Below, piece by piece: positions 44,664-53,309 of a stretch of 64,000 bases of DNA; position 1 is the first letter of the stretch, and each line of letters opens with the position of its first letter. The position numbers were made by a program, and so were the translations under genes. Below the pieces are notes generated by a model. The model ran no database searches and was not told where the DNA came from. It was given only the letters and a program-made list of their open reading frames with translations. This stretch comes from Metabacillus sp. FJAT-52054 (GTDB lineage: Bacteria; Bacillota; Bacilli; Bacillales; Bacillaceae), in assembly GCF_037201815.1 (NCBI RefSeq), contig NZ_CP147407.1, positions 2,922,723 through 2,986,722 of the forward strand. Reading direction: 5' to 3'.

Positions 44664-44720
44664 AAAAATTAAAAAAGGGACTTTCCAATAAGACCGATTT
44701 AAAGCTTCTAGACCTTTTTA

Positions 44721-44850
44721 CCTGATTTCCGCTCCAGGCTGCTTGCTTATCCTTGAGCGGGCGGTGAGCCTCCTCAACGCTGCGCGTCTGCGGGGTCTCA
44801 CCTGTCCCGCTGCTCTCAGCTCGGAGTCAAGCACCTTCCGCTACAATCAG
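44721..44850 (-). repeat. Dispersed repeat family A, core-only copy
   Basis: The minus strand has GATTGTAGCGGAAGGTGC, then GCAGCGGGACAGGTGAGACC, then GAGGAGGCTCACCGCCCGCT and GCCTGGAGCGGAAATCAGG. It is nearly identical to the cores at 39240 and 52450, in the opposite orientation. Confidence 0.8.
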
Positions 44851-44877
44851 CCATACCAAGATTTTTCAGAAACACGT

Positions 44878-44931
44878 GCAAAAAAACCCCTTGGAATCTC
44901 CATACACGAAGCACTCAGGGGGTTTTTGGTT
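44878..44931 (-). terminator. Terminator of ytxJ
   Basis: Minus-strand AAAAACCCCC...AAGGGGTTTTTTT hairpin with a long loop; layout resembles repeat family B in reverse orientation, including GGGGCTGTCTGAAAAGTCC at 44954-44972 next to the ytxJ stop. Confidence 0.7.
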
Positions 44932-44974
44932 TCCGTTATTTCCTCTCTTATGGACTTTTCAGACAGCCCCTTCC

Positions 44975-45304
44975 TTATAAGGATGATGCCGCTTTTTTGA
45001 GTGAGTCTGCGGTAATATTCCAATGGGATGCATTCCATACTGCCGAACCGTGATCGATTAAAATAGCTTGGGGTGATTCATGCTTAATTCCCAGTTTCTC
45101 TGCTATATAGGCTGAAAGTTCTCTTGATTCCTGTACATGAAGGTAAAACGATTTCAAGTCATTCTGAGAAGAATCGAATTGGGAAAACTGCCTGAAAGCT
45201 TCTTTGCTGATTGGACACGTCAAACTATGCTTCACAAATAAAAATTGATCATGGGTTTGAAGCAGGCTTTCAAATTCACTGATTTCCTTAATCTGTTCTT
45301 TCAC
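44975..45304 (-). CDS. ytxJ: Monothiol bacilliredoxin YtxJ/BrxC
   Basis: Thioredoxin-fold protein tied to the bacillithiol redox system, thought to de-bacillithiolate proteins. The 109-residue product has a single active-site Cys30 in SLTCPIS, where classical thioredoxins have two, and the cis-Pro region ESPQAILI. The start is GTG 45304 with AAAGGAGG at good spacing. It closes the ytxG-ytxH-ytxJ cluster, but a hairpin with a T-run lies between ytxH and this gene, so read-through may be partial. Confidence 0.92.
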   Translation of the reverse strand: MKEQIKEISEFESLLQTHDQFLFVKHSLTCPISKEAFRQFSQFDSSQNDLKSFYLHVQESRELSAYIAEKLGIKHESPQAILIDHGSAVWNASHWNITADSLKKAASSL

Positions 45305-45323
45305 TTTCTTTGCCTCCTTTTAT

Positions 45324-45355
45324 ATAAAAAACCGGCAGAAGTCTTCCTGCCGATT
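45324..45355 (-). terminator. Hairpin with T-run between ytxH and ytxJ
   Basis: Minus-strand CGGCAG, loop GAAGACTT, CTGCCG then GTTTTTTAT. May be a partial terminator that lowers ytxJ expression relative to ytxGH. Confidence 0.75.
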
Positions 45356-45390
45356 TTAAACGTTAACCTTTAAATTTCCCTTAAAGAGGA

Positions 45391-45843
45391 TTACTTTGAA
45401 GAGTCTTTTTCCGCAAATTCGCGGGCTTCCTGCAAAACGTTCTCCTGGGAGTCAAATGCTGACGTACGGGATGATGCGGCTGCTTCTTCAGCCAGTTCAT
45501 CAATTGCTGATACTTCTGCATTCATTGGATCCTGTTCAGGCGTTTTGTCTCCGCTGCGGATGTCTTTCACTTTATTCATAATGGAAGAAGACTGGCTGCT
45601 GACCGTCTGAGACAGAGAAGCTGTTTTTTCCTTCGCCTTATTTGCCCATTCGCTGCTTTTGCCCAAAGCATCATTCGTCATTTTATTCGTTTTTTCTGCA
45701 ACCAGGTTCGCCTGGCTTCCGAGGTCATCTCGTAAATCCTTACCGGATTTGGGAGCAAGCAACAGGGCTGCTGAAGCTCCAACGATTCCTCCAATAAGGG
45801 TGCCGATCATAAAATCTTTACTATTGATCCCATCTTTGCTCAT
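45391..45843 (-). CDS. ytxH: YtxH family general stress membrane protein
   Basis: A 150-residue protein with the YtxH signature at the start: IGTLIGGIVGASAALLLAPKSGKDLR (quoted in parts; membrane helix about residues 12-30), followed by a long charged, Ser/Ala-rich amphipathic helix region (about 35-150). Function unknown; in B. subtilis it is a SigB-controlled stress gene. It follows ytxG by 29 nt in an evident operon. Confidence 0.93.
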   Translation of the reverse strand: MSKDGINSKDFMIGTLIGGIVGASAALLLAPKSGKDLRDDLGSQANLVAEKTNKMTNDALGKSSEWANKAKEKTASLSQTVSSQSSSIMNKVKDIRSGDKTPEQDPMNAEVSAIDELAEEAAASSRTSAFDSQENVLQEAREFAEKDSSK

Positions 45844-45872
45844 CCTGATTCCTCCCCATTTTCAATATCTGT

Positions 45873-46310
45873 TTAGTTCATAGTTGAAGTTTTTGATCTT
45901 TCTTTTTTCACTTTCCATTTCTGCCAAATGTCCATTGCTGCATTGCTCCATTGAACAACCTGTGAAATCTGTTCTTTGTTTTTATCCAAACCGTTTGAAA
46001 CGGAGGTGGATACGTTGCTTACAGAACGGTTAAGCTGCTGAAGTGACTGTCCTACTCCCTGCACAGCATTAACAACTGTGTTCAGCTTTTCAGATTTCTG
46101 CTGAATGTCGTTGGCGAGCAAATTGGTTTTATGTAGGAGTTCTGTCGTTTCTGTCGTAATTCCCTGAACTTGTTTTTCCAGCCCTGACATAGTCCCTGCT
46201 ACATTATCTAGTGTCGCCTGCACAGATTTCAGTGTTTTGGATACAAAAATAACAAGCACTGTAAAGGCGATTGCTATTAGTGCGATGCTTAAATACAAGA
46301 TGATTTCCAA
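45873..46310 (-). CDS. ytxG: YtxG, DUF948 general stress protein
   Basis: A 145-residue DUF948 protein: one N-terminal membrane helix (about residues 3-23), then a long coiled coil (about 24-115) resembling methyl-accepting-protein stalks, and a basic tail. Function unknown. The start is TTG 46310, supported by GGGAGGTG 7-8 nt upstream; there is no competing ATG. First gene of ytxGHJ with a SigB-type promoter upstream, in line with B. subtilis. Confidence 0.92.
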   Translation of the reverse strand: MEIILYLSIALIAIAFTVLVIFVSKTLKSVQATLDNVAGTMSGLEKQVQGITTETTELLHKTNLLANDIQQKSEKLNTVVNAVQGVGQSLQQLNRSVSNVSTSVSNGLDKNKEQISQVVQWSNAAMDIWQKWKVKKERSKTSTMN

Positions 46311-46342
46311 GATAGGGCACCTCCCATGAATTTAATAACCAT

Positions 46343-46367
46343 TTACCCGTCACATGACATTATAAAC
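46343..46367 (-). promoter_or_regulatory. SigB-type promoter of ytxGHJ
   Basis: Minus-strand GTTTAT, 13-nt spacer, GGGTAA (consensus GTTTAA-N12/15-GGGTAT, 5/6 in each box), 33 nt before the TTG start. The operon is SigB-dependent in B. subtilis. Confidence 0.7.
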
Positions 46368-46528
46368 ATTTTAAATACTTTCTATTAGCCAATTCTACAT
46401 ACCGTACCTCATTTCCTACCCCGGACAAAAATTTTTTAGAAACCTGGCGGGGAAAGGCAGAAAATTTCAATTTTTGGAGTTTTTTCAGGTAAAATGGGAA
46501 AGAACACAAAAAATTGGGGGTTGTTGCA

Positions 46529-47647
46529 ATGAAAGATCCGCGAATACAGACACTGGCACATAATTTAATTCATTACTCCGTCAGACTCCAAAAGGGTGAA
46601 AAGGTGCTGATTGAAAACTTTGGTCTTCAAAGAGAGCTTGTGACTGCACTAGTAAAGGAAGCCTATGCAGCAGGAGGCCATCCATTTGTATTGCTGAAGG
46701 ATCAGCAGGTGGACCGTTCTCTTCTTATGGGTGCGACTAAGGAGCATTACTCAAAAATTGCCGAGTATGAAGCCAATGTTATGAAAGACATGGACGCGTA
46801 CATTGGGCTCCGCTCAGGAAACAATATTAATGAACACGCTGATGTCCCGGATGAAAAAATGAAGGTTTCGAGCAAAACACTAGGCAAGAAAGTACATAGT
46901 GAAATAAGAGTTCCTAAAACGAAATGGGTCGTACTCAGATATCCGACCGCTTCCATGGCCCAGCTAGCGAAAATGAGCACAGAAGCTTTTGAAGACTTCT
47001 ATTTTGATGTATGCAATCTTGACTACAGCAAAATGGATAAAGCAATGGATGCATTAGCCAGTCTGATGAATCAAACAGATCAGGTCCGTTTAACAGGTCC
47101 TGGGACTGATCTATCATTTTCCATTAAAGATATCCCAGCTGTTAAATGTGCGGGCCATTTGAATATTCCGGATGGGGAGGTTTATTCTGCTCCAGTAAAA
47201 GATTCAGTTAATGGAACGATTTCTTATAATACTCCGTCGCCATACAACGGCTTTACCTTTGAAAACGTGAAGCTTACTTTTAAAGACGGAAAGATTGTTG
47301 AAGCGTCTGCGAATGATTCAGAGCGTATTAATCAAATCTTTGATACGGATGAAGGAGCACGTTTTGTAGGCGAATTTGCAATTGGCGTAAATCCATATAT
47401 CCTTCACCCGATGCAGGACATTCTGTTTGATGAAAAAATCGACGGCAGCTTCCACTTCACACCTGGCCAATGCTACGATGACGCGTTCAACGGCAACCAT
47501 TCTAATATCCATTGGGATATGGTCATGATTCAGCGTCCGGAATACGGAGGCGGAGAAATTTATTTTGACGATGTTTTAATCCGCAAAGACGGCCGATTCG
47601 TAATCCCTGAACTGGAAGGATTGAATCCGGAGAATCTTAAATCATAA
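46529..47647 (+). CDS. ampS: M29-family aminopeptidase AmpS
   Basis: Metal-dependent aminopeptidase (thermophilic aminopeptidase T type). The 372-residue product contains KVLIENFGLQRELV, SEIRVPKTKWVVLRYPT, the metal-site region EFAIGVNP, and HFTPGQCYDDAFNGN and HWDMV near the C-terminus, which carry the conserved Glu/His ligands. The TTG five codons earlier (46514) has no room for a ribosome site; GGGGG is 8-9 nt before ATG 46529. It is monocistronic and divergent from ytxG. Confidence 0.92.
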   Translation: MKDPRIQTLAHNLIHYSVRLQKGEKVLIENFGLQRELVTALVKEAYAAGGHPFVLLKDQQVDRSLLMGATKEHYSKIAEYEANVMKDMDAYIGLRSGNNINEHADVPDEKMKVSSKTLGKKVHSEIRVPKTKWVVLRYPTASMAQLAKMSTEAFEDFYFDVCNLDYSKMDKAMDALASLMNQTDQVRLTGPGTDLSFSIKDIPAVKCAGHLNIPDGEVYSAPVKDSVNGTISYNTPSPYNGFTFENVKLTFKDGKIVEASANDSERINQIFDTDEGARFVGEFAIGVNPYILHPMQDILFDEKIDGSFHFTPGQCYDDAFNGNHSNIHWDMVMIQRPEYGGGEIYFDDVLIRKDGRFVIPELEGLNPENLKS

Positions 47648-47659
47648 TCCTGTTTAAAG

Positions 47660-47735
47660 GTTCTGCTGAGAGGAACCGATTGAAATTGAAACCCCCGGGA
47701 CGCTGTGTAAGAGCATTCCGGGGGTTGTGTTTTTT
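47660..47735 (+). terminator. Terminator of ampS, repeat family B copy 3
   Basis: TTCTGCTGAGAGGAACCGAT leads into GAAACCCCCGGGA...TTCCGGGGGTT (47688-47727), then GTGTTTTTTATA. Same layout as 21509 and 22828. Confidence 0.8.
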
Positions 47736-47757
47736 ATATTGGCATTTTAAAAAATAT

Positions 47758-47801
47758 GGTTAGGCTGATTGGAGCAGCCTGCAGGGAAAATCAGCCTAAC
47801 C
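47758..47801 (-). terminator. Perfect 13-bp inverted repeat behind murC
   Basis: GGTTAGGCTGATT and AATCAGCCTAACC enclose an 18-nt loop that itself contains a CTGCAG palindrome. On the minus strand ATATTTTTTAA follows, so it can end murC transcription. The inner TTGGAGC...GCCTGCAG resembles the ends of repeat family A. Confidence 0.72.
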
Positions 47802-47830
47802 TTTCTAATTTTTAAACAGAGAAAGCAGTT

Positions 47831-49129
47831 TTAGGCCAGTACATTTTCATATGCACGCTGATATTTTTGAATATCTCCTGCACCCATGAAAACAAGCACG
47901 CCGTTCTCATGCTTTTTCAGTACATCCATTTCAGCTTCCTGAATTAAAGCGGATTGATCGATTTTCGCAATCAAGTCGTCAATGCTTAACTTGCCGGCAT
48001 TTTCACGGGCAGATCCAAAAATATCACATAAGTAGACGTAATCCGCTTTTTTCAGACTGTCCGCAAACTCCTGCATGAAGGATTGGGTGCGGGTGAATGT
48101 ATGCGGCTGGAAGACCGCGATGACATCACGATCCGGATATTTTTGTCTTGCTGCTTCGATTGTTACCTTGATTTCAGTAGGGTGATGGGCATAGTCATCA
48201 ATCAGCACCTGGCTGCCGATCACTTTTTCATTAAACCGGCGCTTTACACCTTCGAAGGTAAGCAAACGCTCCTGAATAATTTCCACATTCACTTCTTCGT
48301 AGTGGCACAGAGCAATGACTGACAATGCATTGAGTACACTATGATCACCGAAGCCTGTAATTTTGAAAGAGCTGTAGAAGGTATTCCTTACAAATACATC
48401 AAAGCTGGTTCCATCCGTACTTTTCACAACATTTCTAGCCTGAAAATCGTTTTGCTCTCCGAACCCGTAGTAGACGACCGGTACTTTTGCCTGAATTTGC
48501 TGCAAATGCTCATCGTCTCCGCAAGCAATAATCCCTTTTTTAACCTGCAGGGCCATTTTCTGAAAAGCATCGAACACATCTTCAATATTTGCAAAATAAT
48601 CAGGGTGATCGAAATCGATATTTGTCATGATGGCATAGTCCGGATAGTAAGACAGGAAATGTCTGCGGTATTCGCAGGATTCAAAGATAAAGTATTTACT
48701 ATCAGGGAGCCCTTTACCTGTACCGTCTCCAATCAGGAAAGAGGTTGGCTCAGCTCCCTGAATGACATGTGACAGCAGCCCGGTAGTGGAAGTTTTTCCA
48801 TGAACTCCAGTAACTCCGACGCTCGTATACTTATTCATAAATTCGCCGAGGAAACGGTGATAGCGAATAACCGGAAGACCCAGATTCATTGCTTCTGCAA
48901 TTTCAGCATGAGTATCAGGAAAAGCGTTTCCTGCTATGATCGTAAGTCCCGGTTTAATGTTTTCTTTATCAAAAGGGAGAATTGTAACCCCTCTGTCTTC
49001 AAGTGCTTTTTGAGTAAAGATCGTTTTGTCAATGTCGGAACCCTGAACCCCGTACCCCATATCATGGAGAATCTGTGCCAGTGCACTCATTCCTGTTCCT
49101 TTAATTCCAACAAAATGATAAACAGTCAT
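47831..49129 (-). CDS. murC: UDP-N-acetylmuramate-L-alanine ligase
   Basis: Adds L-Ala to UDP-MurNAc in peptidoglycan precursor synthesis. The 432-residue product has [14 protein letters not shown] (UDP-binding loop), the ATP P-loop [13 protein letters not shown], and the conserved [11 protein letters not shown] segment. The frame opens 13 codons earlier, but GGAGG lies 7 nt before ATG 49129 and this gives the normal N-terminus. Two promoter candidates are present upstream. It is downstream of sftA in the same orientation, as in B. subtilis. Confidence 0.97.
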   Translation of the reverse strand: MTVYHFVGIKGTGMSALAQILHDMGYGVQGSDIDKTIFTQKALEDRGVTILPFDKENIKPGLTIIAGNAFPDTHAEIAEAMNLGLPVIRYHRFLGEFMNKYTSVGVTGVHGKTSTTGLLSHVIQGAEPTSFLIGDGTGKGLPDSKYFIFESCEYRRHFLSYYPDYAIMTNIDFDHPDYFANIEDVFDAFQKMALQVKKGIIACGDDEHLQQIQAKVPVVYYGFGEQNDFQARNVVKSTDGTSFDVFVRNTFYSSFKITGFGDHSVLNALSVIALCHYEEVNVEIIQERLLTFEGVKRRFNEKVIGSQVLIDDYAHHPTEIKVTIEAARQKYPDRDVIAVFQPHTFTRTQSFMQEFADSLKKADYVYLCDIFGSARENAGKLSIDDLIAKIDQSALIQEAEMDVLKKHENGVLVFMGAGDIQKYQRAYENVLA

Positions 49130-49187
49130 AATTGAACCTCCAGCAACGTCTATCTGTATGTTGGGCATGCGCCCGCAGCTTTTTTAC

Positions 49188-49215
49188 AGTATATGACGTT
49201 CATCTAATTTTGCAA
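49188..49215 (-). promoter_or_regulatory. Proximal promoter candidate of murC (P2)
   Basis: Minus-strand TTGCAA, 16-nt spacer, TATACT, about 50 nt before the start codon. Confidence 0.6.
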
Positions 49216-49310
49216 CCGCTCCATTCATCGTTGATATTCTCGTCGATAACGGAGTGATATTTTCTCGTTTTTACTTGTATTGCCCTAACCTATCAAAAGT
49301 AACCCTAACT

Positions 49311-49339
49311 ACTATAAGCCTCTTTTTATGCAGTGTCAA
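49311..49339 (-). promoter_or_regulatory. Distal promoter of murC (P1)
   Basis: Minus-strand TTGACA, 17-nt spacer, TATAGT: near consensus. It would give a leader of about 175 nt. Confidence 0.78.
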
Positions 49340-49393
49340 TTTCCCGCAGGACCTATTTATCCCGCGGATTGTTTGATTATCCCAATTATGGAA

Positions 49394-52108
49394 TTAAAGG
49401 AGATTGCTTTCCTGGCCGGGCAGTAAATCATCTTCAGAAATTAAAATATCGCGCGGACGGCTTCCTTTTGCTTCTGAAATGATTCCTTGCTCTTCCATCA
49501 TGTCAATCAGACGGGCCGCACGATTATATCCAATTCGAAAACGCCGCTGGAGGCTTGATGTCGATGCTCCATTTTGTGTGACAACAAACTCGCATGCTTC
49601 TAAAAATAAATCATCCTCATCTGCCTGAATGGAGGATTTTTTCAAAAATTCCTCCTGGTTAAACAGATATAAAGGATCCATTTGTTTTTTTACATGAGCA
49701 ACAACCTGCTCCATTTCATCATCTGAAACAAAATTTCCCTGTACTCTTAAGTGCTTTGACGTCCCATTTTCAAGGAACAGCATATCCCCTCTGCCCAAAA
49801 GCTTTTCTGCCCCTCCGACATCAAGAATCGTTCTGGAATCCACTTGTGATGAAACAGAAAAGGCAATTCTTGTTGGGATATTTGCTTTAATAAGTCCAGT
49901 AATGACATCTACAGAAGGCCTTTGAGTAGCAACAATTAAGTGAATTCCGCAGGCACGCGCTTTTTGAGCAATTCTGCAGATGGCTTCTTCCACTTCCCCC
50001 GGAGCTACCATCATCAAATCGGCGAGCTCGTCAATCACAATGACGAGATATGGCATGTGTTCACCCTGATTATGAGTTTTCACCAGTTCATTGTACCGGC
50101 TGATGTCTCTCACACCGGAGTGTGCAAACAGCTCATACCGTCTTTCCATTTCCTCAACGGCCCATTTTAATGCACCTGTAGCCGCTTTTGCATCCGTAAT
50201 AACGGGACTGACTAAATGAGGAATCCGGTTGTATGGAGCAAGCTCCACCATTTTTGGATCAATCAGCAGCATTTTCACCTCGTGCGGAGCTGCTTTATAC
50301 AGCAGACTGATCAGCATTGAATTGATGCAGACGCTTTTTCCAGATCCTGTAGCTCCCGCAATTAATCCATGCGGCATTTTTTTCAAATCTGTTACAATGG
50401 GCTGTCCTGAGATATCAAGTCCGAGTGCCACTGTAAGAGGAGAAGGATTGTTTTTAAATTCCTGTGACCTAATGATTTCCCTTAAAGAAACCGTTTTGCT
50501 CTGAAGGTTCGGAACTTCAATTCCGATTGCATTTTTTCCTGGAATTGGAGCTTCAATCCGGATATCCTTTGCTGATAAGCTAAGTTTAATATCATCTGAC
50601 AAATTCGTAATCTTATTTACTTTTACACCAGGTTCCGGCTGAACCTCGAATCTCGTAACCGAGGGTCCTTGTGTAACATGAACCACCTTGGCCCTTACGT
50701 TGAAATTCTTTAGCGTGCTATCCAGAAGTTCCCGCTGAGAGTCAAGCCACATCTGATCATTTGAAGCCTCTTTAGGAGGTATGCTCAGCAAATGAAGCGG
50801 CGGAAAAAGATAAGAGCCCTCTTGAGCACGGTCTTTTATCCGATTGCGGTCCCGATTCAGCATGAGAACGTTGTATGGAACAGAAGCAGATGCAGACTTT
50901 TTTTCTGTATTTAATGGTTTTACGGAATCAGATTGCAGCGGTTTAGGTGCATCCGGTTCTGTATACATTGATGTTTCTGGTGCCTGCTCCGGCTCTGCAG
51001 TAAATGAATTTCGCACTTCTTCAAGAGCTGGATCAGCTATTTCAGCCATTTCCTTTTTTTGAATAGAGGCTGGCTCTTCCATTAAAATAGGAATCTCCTT
51101 TGCTGCAGGGTCAGCTGCGTTCTCTATTTCATCGAAGCCATTATGCACGATTTCAATATTTGATCCGGTGTCCTCCTCCTCAGCAAAATATAGAGGTTCG
51201 TGGAGTTCTTTTACCAAATCTTCTTCCATTTCATCGTCTTCTTCTATAAGAAGAACGGATTCATCTTGCTTCTCCAAAACCTCTTCTTTATTTTCTTTTG
51301 AAACAAATACAGAGTTTTCATCCTCTGCAAAAGAAGTCTTTTGTCCATTCATTTCGAAAATTGGGTCCTCATGGCTCTTGGAAAGAGTTCCCATGTCCAT
51401 TGCAAGCGGTGCTTCTTCAGACTTATCATCTTGAACATGCGGCGGGTAATCAGGAATCGGATTGGTCCCTTTAGCATAAAATTCTTTCTTATCAGAAGCG
51501 ACTTGCTTTTGAGCAGCCTCAGCTGCTCTTTTTTTATAAAAAGAAGAACTGTGCATGGATAGCTTGCGAAGTGTTTCTTCTTCATCCATCCTGCTTTCAG
51601 CAATGGTTTTCTCTCTTATTTTATATGGAAGAGACTCCATTTCCGACCTCTTGCGGAAACCATAAATGGGAGATGGAATGATGGTCGGCTGGAAAGGCTT
51701 CTTCACACTTTTCGTTTCAGGCTCTACTTTTCTTATTGCTGCCGGTTTTGAAACAGTTGCAGACGGTCTAAACCCTTCATCCCTTCTGCTAATCTCTCTC
51801 GTTCTTTCCGAAGGAGAATGGATAGGTTTGGCAGTAACGGGCCTTTGTGGCCTTGCCTGACGCTTCCGCTCATCCGGAATCGCAGGAAACCGAAAATTTC
51901 CGGCCGGATACTGATAAGCAATTTTCGTTTCGTACTGATTTCCGGATGCCCGCACATTTTTCGGCGGCGCCTGATGATGAGATTGCTTGCTTTCACGCTT
52001 TATTTCTTCTACATTTTCTTCATCGTCTACTCTTACATACTCCACAACTTCTACAATTTCTTCTGTTTCACCAAAAAGAAACTGTTTAAATTTTGACATC
52101 CAGCTCAT
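49394..52108 (-). CDS. sftA: DNA translocase SftA (FtsK/SpoIIIE family, soluble)
   Basis: Hexameric ATPase that moves DNA away from the closing septum during vegetative division. The 904-residue protein has no N-terminal membrane segments, unlike SpoIIIE, which is the SftA hallmark. Residues 1-420 are a low-complexity acidic and Pro-rich region. The motor domain follows (about 440-830) with Walker A GATGSGKSVCINSM and Walker B-type LVIVIDELADLMMV. The C-terminal gamma winged helix (about 840-895; RRFRIGYNRAARLIDMMEEQ) reads SRS-like DNA motifs. Family length is about 950, so the variable N-terminal part is slightly short here. Confidence 0.94.
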   Translation of the reverse strand: MSWMSKFKQFLFGETEEIVEVVEYVRVDDEENVEEIKRESKQSHHQAPPKNVRASGNQYETKIAYQYPAGNFRFPAIPDERKRQARPQRPVTAKPIHSPSERTREISRRDEGFRPSATVSKPAAIRKVEPETKSVKKPFQPTIIPSPIYGFRKRSEMESLPYKIREKTIAESRMDEEETLRKLSMHSSSFYKKRAAEAAQKQVASDKKEFYAKGTNPIPDYPPHVQDDKSEEAPLAMDMGTLSKSHEDPIFEMNGQKTSFAEDENSVFVSKENKEEVLEKQDESVLLIEEDDEMEEDLVKELHEPLYFAEEEDTGSNIEIVHNGFDEIENAADPAAKEIPILMEEPASIQKKEMAEIADPALEEVRNSFTAEPEQAPETSMYTEPDAPKPLQSDSVKPLNTEKKSASASVPYNVLMLNRDRNRIKDRAQEGSYLFPPLHLLSIPPKEASNDQMWLDSQRELLDSTLKNFNVRAKVVHVTQGPSVTRFEVQPEPGVKVNKITNLSDDIKLSLSAKDIRIEAPIPGKNAIGIEVPNLQSKTVSLREIIRSQEFKNNPSPLTVALGLDISGQPIVTDLKKMPHGLIAGATGSGKSVCINSMLISLLYKAAPHEVKMLLIDPKMVELAPYNRIPHLVSPVITDAKAATGALKWAVEEMERRYELFAHSGVRDISRYNELVKTHNQGEHMPYLVIVIDELADLMMVAPGEVEEAICRIAQKARACGIHLIVATQRPSVDVITGLIKANIPTRIAFSVSSQVDSRTILDVGGAEKLLGRGDMLFLENGTSKHLRVQGNFVSDDEMEQVVAHVKKQMDPLYLFNQEEFLKKSSIQADEDDLFLEACEFVVTQNGASTSSLQRRFRIGYNRAARLIDMMEEQGIISEAKGSRPRDILISEDDLLPGQESNLL

Positions 52109-52408
52109 TTCATTATCACTCTTTCAGCATCATGTTGTTTGTTCATCTTAATAGAAGCCATGTTTCACCGACACTATTATTTTTCAAAGGTTTACACCAC
52201 AAAGTTTATACCCTATTGAAAGGAGTTATATTCATTCATTATTCATTTTTAGAAGCAGAACCCAGGAAAGCTTGTCCATTCTGGTTACAGATTTCGGTGG
52301 CATGCTTGCCCCATCAGCCTGGAAGCAGGATGCAGCGCTTTTCAATGTGTCGAGCTCCGTCGGCAGCCTCTATGGGTCTTAAACCACACATCATTCTTTT
52401 ATAAGTAC

Positions 52409-52594
52409 GGCTATGTTACAGAATTCTGTTGATTTTTCAACAACTGTTGATTAGAGCGGAAGGCGTGAGACTCCTGCGGGAGCAGCGGGACAGGTGAGAC
52501 CCGGCAGCCGCAAAGCGGCGAGGAGGCTCACCGCCCGCTCAAGGATAAGCGAACGCCTGCTAGCTGCAATCAACAGCTAAGTTTTAACAGAGCT
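52409..52594 (+). repeat. Dispersed repeat family A, full-length copy
   Basis: Starts GGCTATGTTACAG and ends TTTTAACAGAGCT (imperfect terminal inverted repeats). The core GAGCGGAAGGCGTGAGACTC, GCGGGAGCAGCGGGACAGG and GAGGAGGCTCACCGCCCGCT is almost identical to the copy at 39191. Confidence 0.87.
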
Positions 52595-52600
52595 ATAAGT

Positions 52601-52638
52601 AAAAAAGCCACTGGATTAATTATCCTAGTGACTTTTAT
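52601..52638 (-). terminator. Terminator of the ytpP-Q-R cluster
   Basis: Minus-strand GTCACTAGGA, loop TAATTA, ATCCAGTGGC, then TTTTTT (10-bp stem, one mismatch). Confidence 0.82.
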
Positions 52639-52702
52639 CTTATCATAAATTTCGATGTAAAATATGGTTTTCAGTGGGTTCAATCGTTATTCAAGGGGCA
52701 AA

Positions 52703-53308
52703 TTACTGAAAAAAGTTATCTCCAGGAGTCCTGTTTTCATCAAGGACTAAAATTCCTTTTTCCTGTGGTGCATCCGGAAGGTCCAATTCACGTGCTGAGC
52801 AGATCATTCCGCTGGAAGGAACACCTCGCAGTTCAGCATCCTTAATCATCATTCCGCTCGGCATCACGGCGCCGACTTTAGCGACCACTACATGTTGGCC
52901 TGCTTCTACATTCGGTGCTCCGCAAACGATTTGAAGCACTTCTGTTCCTATATTTACCTTGCAGATATTCAGCTTATCGGCATTTGGATGCTTCTCCTTG
53001 GAAAGGACGTGTCCGACAACAAATTTAGGGGAGAAATCTACGCTCAGGCGCTCCTCAAAACCATTTTGGGATAAGCCATTATTAATATCTTCCACAATTG
53101 CCTCTGTTAATTCGACTGGTCCTGCGCCATTCACGGCTATGTATTTGGATGCGTTGAACAGATTGTAGCCAGCGAGCTCATTCGATTCCGCATCAAAGAT
53201 TTTTACTGCATCCTGTTTTCGTTCAAATGTCCGGTTTTCACGCGGGATATCATTGATAAAAACAAGCAGGGTATCGCCTACGCCTTCGCGGTTATAAAAA
53301 ACATTCAT
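52703..53308 (-). CDS. ytpR: YtpR, tRNA-binding-domain protein (PheT N-terminus-like)
   Basis: A 201-residue protein with a C-terminal EMAP/OB-fold tRNA-binding domain (about 95-200; KFVVGHVLSKEKHPNADKLNIC in part, VCGAPNVEAGQHVVVAKVGA), as found at the N-terminus of phenylalanyl-tRNA synthetase beta. The N-terminal 90 residues are a DUF4479 domain. Exact role unknown. The frame runs into ytpQ (to 53431), but ATG 53308 with AAAGGAAG upstream overlaps the end of ytpQ only slightly and gives the normal family length. Confidence 0.92.
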   Translation of the reverse strand: MNVFYNREGVGDTLLVFINDIPRENRTFERKQDAVKIFDAESNELAGYNLFNASKYIAVNGAGPVELTEAIVEDINNGLSQNGFEERLSVDFSPKFVVGHVLSKEKHPNADKLNICKVNIGTEVLQIVCGAPNVEAGQHVVVAKVGAVMPSGMMIKDAELRGVPSSGMICSARELDLPDAPQEKGILVLDENRTPGDNFFQ

Positions 53309-53309
53309 T

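Larger units (their letters stand above)
44394..44974. other. Intergenic region between ytxJ and aroA, filled with repeats
   Basis: About 580 bp without a gene. From right to left on the minus strand: the ytxJ terminator, repeat A core-only and core-less copies, an AT-rich stretch with a cre-like box (TTTAAACGCTTTTA, 44519-44532, 12/14), and the aroA promoter. An 85-codon open frame through the core repeat is a by-product of the repeat, not a gene. Confidence 0.6.
52109..52702. other. Intergenic region between ytpR and sftA
   Basis: About 590 bp without a gene. 52109-52260 is AT-rich and probably holds the sftA promoter, which I could not define. 52260-52400 is a more GC-balanced non-coding stretch with no match I recognise. 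52409-52594 is a full-length repeat A copy. 52601-52638 is the ytpR terminator. Confidence 0.6.

Noticed and set aside
44743..45000. 85-codon frame through the repeat upstream of ytxJ
   Set aside because: The frame exists because the GC-rich repeat core lacks stops; it runs into the antisense of ytxJ.
48341..48772. 143-codon plus-strand frame across murC
   Set aside because: Antisense shadow of a fully conserved essential gene, with no ribosome site.
52260..52400. Possible degenerate RNA gene in the sftA upstream region
   Set aside because: The more GC-balanced stretch does not fold into a cloverleaf or any known leader that I recognise; nothing supports a call.
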